From: Parus major
Taxonomy: Eukaryota; Chordata; Aves; Passeriformes; Paridae
Reading direction: 5' to 3'
Length of the DNA stretch: 64,000 nucleotides
Assembly (NCBI RefSeq): GCF_001522545.3
Contig: NC_031799.1
Span: forward strand, 48,182,415 to 48,246,414
The notes beneath the pieces are model-generated. The model searched no databases. It worked only from the letters and a program-made list of their open reading frames with translations, and was not told the DNA's origin. This document shows positions 60,975 through 64,000 of this stretch, piece by piece. The position numbers were made by a program, and so were the translations under genes. Positions within the stretch are counted from its first letter, which is position 1; every line of letters begins with the position of its first letter.

Positions 60975-63900
60975 TAACCTTTACACAAAAGATAGTAAAG
61001 GGCAAGATGTTGACTGTAGCTCTTAGGTTGGCAGTCTCCTTATCAAGAGCTGCAGTAATGTCCAGGTTTATGCACTCCATTTGCTCTCATTGAAAATGCA
61101 GACCAGGCATATCACACACTTAAGATTCAGCAAGAGTGGAATCACTGCGTCTTACAAGAAGTTACTCTGTCTTACAAGGAAATGCCTGTTAACAGTGTGC
61201 TAAGCTGAACTTGAGAGGTGAAAAGGACATCTGAATTATGAAAATTTAGTTTTTCCATAATATTGCAACAGTAATACTCATAAAGTGAGTCAATCTTTTC
61301 CCAGCAAGGCCAAGTTCTTGTCTTTACACTGCCAATAACTTCCATATCTAGATTATATTGACAGCTATATTATAAATTTTTAATTTTTTTTAATACAAAC
61401 TCCATTTTCATCTTATCCTCTGAGAAGCTGGTACAGCTTTTTATAGTAGCTAAGGAATGAGAGAAGCAGCCCCTATTTCTCTTAGCTGTTATGTTTTTCA
61501 ACTTTAAATTCCTTCTAGGCCAAATATCAAAGAATGCAAGCTCACTAACAAGACCAATCTGGCAGTGATGAGGGAAAACCTTGATTAATAATTAAATGTA
61601 TATTTTAGGCAGTGTTGTGGCCTAATGTTGTAGATTATGAGAATTTTTTTCTGAATAGAAAATATTGTGATATGAGATAGACTCAATAGTTTTGAATTGT
61701 GCTACTTGGAAAGTATGGTTATATTGAGTGCTGCATAAACTAAACAGTGACATTAGATTTGTTTTCACATGTGAGATGGTCCACAACTGTAAAAAAAAAT
61801 AGGGTTTTGAATCATTCAGGTAGACTACGGAATGTTTGAATTTTTTTCCCCTCATCTTCCTGAAGCCTCCAAAACTACATTAAATGTAGCAGCTGCACCA
61901 TCATTCTAAAGTCTGGTAAATTTACAGGAAGTCTGGAGATTTTATCTTGATTTATTTATGTTTTTTACTTTTATCTTATATCATAAAATTGCCATAAAAA
62001 GTTGTTTTCCAGAGGACAATTTTAAAGTTAATTTTCCAAAAGAATGGTTCTTTTTCCCTTTGTACAAAGATAAACGCATCTCCAGAATCACACCCTGACT
62101 TTTTAGTACCTTGTAAGCAATTTAAAGAAAGGTGGTGGTGTGATGAGTATACAGAAAAAGGTGCAGACAGTATTTCTTGGATTTTCTATTTCTGTTGCAT
62201 CTACGTAGCATTAGGTAAGATAATTTGATGGAATAAAATATGTAAAAGAATATTAATGAATTTGCAGCCCATGGGCAGGAGAAATTTTGGATTATTAAAG
62301 CTCAAGAAAAATCCTTTTTTATTTATCTTGTATATCTGGTAAAAACCTGAGACAAAGTGTTAGTTTTTTCTTCAGAATTAATGTAATTGCATGTTTTCTA
62401 AATAGCTGGGGAACCTTCTGCCCTCCCCCAATGAAGTTTATTTTAATTTATTCTCCTTATGGTAACCACAAGAAAATAGGAGTATTTTCCCTCGCTGATC
62501 ACACCTCGATTTTGTCAGGACACTAGATTTCAAATATGTAAAATTATTATTCCTGCTACATCATTTGCACTTATTTTATCAGAAAATATTGAATTATTAA
62601 AATTAGAAGTTTTCTATTCAATTTATTCTACCTCATAGTTGCTTCTATATTGAAGTGTTCATATTTGCACAAAATATTGAAAGTTTATTATAATGCTTCT
62701 TTTTATGTTTTCTTCTTATGCAAGAAAACAGCAATCACCTCAGTAAGCATTTGTGTCAGTTATATGAAGATATTTGAGATCATGTTATAAAGTGTTCTAG
62801 CTTTACAGTGATTTAGATGAAGCAGATTTTCACCTTCTCTATATTCTGTACAGTAGAAGTTGCATCCATAATTTAAATAAATTAGGAGACAGTCACTGTA
62901 ATAAGAAACCCCAGAGATTCAAAACACTGGTGGTTAAGTAATTGGTGCTGTTTGTGCTTAGTCTTCGCCAGTATGGACAATTCTTAACATGATGATCCTC
63001 TGTTCTGAATCACATTTCAAGAAGAAAAACTAAACAAAGGCAGCAACAAAAATAATGCACTCCTAAACATAGCATAAAGGCAATTCTGTAAATTTTTAAT
63101 ATGTATAGGAAAAATTTGTAGAAAATACAGGGGAAGGTAATTTAATTTAAGAATTTTAATTTAAGAGTCCGTAATTATGTGGTTAATACTGCTTAATGGA
63201 GGTGTCACGTCTGTATTCCTGAAAATATTAAAATATGTATCTGCCACTTATACTTTTATACTTTGTGAAATGCTATTAGATTATGCAAGCTTTATCTGTA
63301 GTTTCTTTCTTATAATGTACTAATGCAAATTCTTCCAACCTTCTTTGGAACATTTCTCTGTTGAAAAGAATCTTTCTTTCAAAAATTTAAGAGAAAATTT
63401 CTCTTTGGAATATAGTATATGGCTTTTTTTATCATTTGATATTTCAGAACTAGAGTAGAAAGCCAGAATTTTCCTGTGCTAAACCATCTAGCAGGGCTCT
63501 GATATATGCCCTGCTCTAGATCAATGGAGTAAATGGTCCACGTGAGTGCACTGGCATTTGGCCAGCAGTCAACCTGCTACAGGTATCACACTGCAAATTA
63601 CTCATTTGTAACTCCCTAATAGGTCCTGGATTTTATTTCAAGACAGAATTTTATTTTAATTTAATCCCAGAACTTTTGAAAATATATTGTGATCTCTTGA
63701 TATGTCTACTTTAAAAGTTACCTGAAATGTATTTAAGAGTACTAGTTCCTTGTATGAACAAGGAATGTTCATCTTCTAAGATATCTAAACCTCTTCTACT
63801 TGAACAGAACAGTCAACAGTTTTATATGAAAAGCCATAGTCTAATGTTTTTGGTGTCAGCCTTGGGGTGCCATATCAATAAACTGATTTGAGAAGTGCTG

Positions 63901-64000
63901 TAATGACTCTCTTCAATTAATTCACAATTATATGAAAAAAATAAAGATAACCTTTAGGTAATCATATTGATGATTACTAATTTGATGAGGAGAGGAGACT
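60975..64000. other. AT-rich unique DNA to window end
   Basis: No gene, CR1 or LTR is recognised. Short A/T runs are common. The single minus-strand frame at 61622-61855 has no motif. Confidence 0.5.

Overview
This window looks like AT-rich, gene-poor nuclear DNA from a bird, most likely a passerine. The evidence is the repeats: many CR1 LINE copies, several with the (ATTCTGTG)n-type 3' tail, plus solo LTRs of avian endogenous retroviruses whose sequences I recognise from songbird genomes. Most open frames are short and fall in AT-rich DNA or in CR1 copies. I find no intact protein-coding gene, tRNA, rRNA, CRISPR array or bacterial-style operon. The window is best read as intergenic or long-intron sequence.

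Layout: an antisense ERV/LTR-like remnant (about 35-560); an old antisense CR1 (3.1-4.05 kb); an antisense CR1 whose 3' end carries a pentanucleotide array (6.6-7.5 kb); unique AT-rich DNA to 15.76 kb; three CR1 pieces (15.76-17.48 kb); a small CR1 piece at 20.3 kb; a 20-bp perfect hairpin at 24.85 kb; two antisense CR1 pieces (25.1-26.2 kb); a near-complete solo LTR (29.4-30.0 kb); a nested CR1 cluster (30.45-33.24 kb), where a sense CR1 with a decayed reverse transcriptase sits inside an older antisense CR1; unique DNA with one pyrimidine-rich block (39.8-41.0 kb); a compact solo LTR (43.8-44.06 kb); a sense CR1 followed by two convergent LTRs of one family (45.16-47.77 kb); and mostly unique AT-rich DNA to the end, with a 35-bp tandem duplication, a (TAGA)n microsatellite and two possible exons.

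The only hints of a host gene are small segments with splice-like borders and open, phase-compatible frames: 944-984 followed by 1411 onward, and 58763-58858 followed by 60886-60974. I do not recognise the peptides, and such matches arise by chance in 64 kb, so these are low-confidence candidates. I did not find convincing evidence of a new biological system. The most informative structures are the nested CR1 pair, the convergent LTR pair with a nuclear-receptor-like palindrome, and the hairpin.
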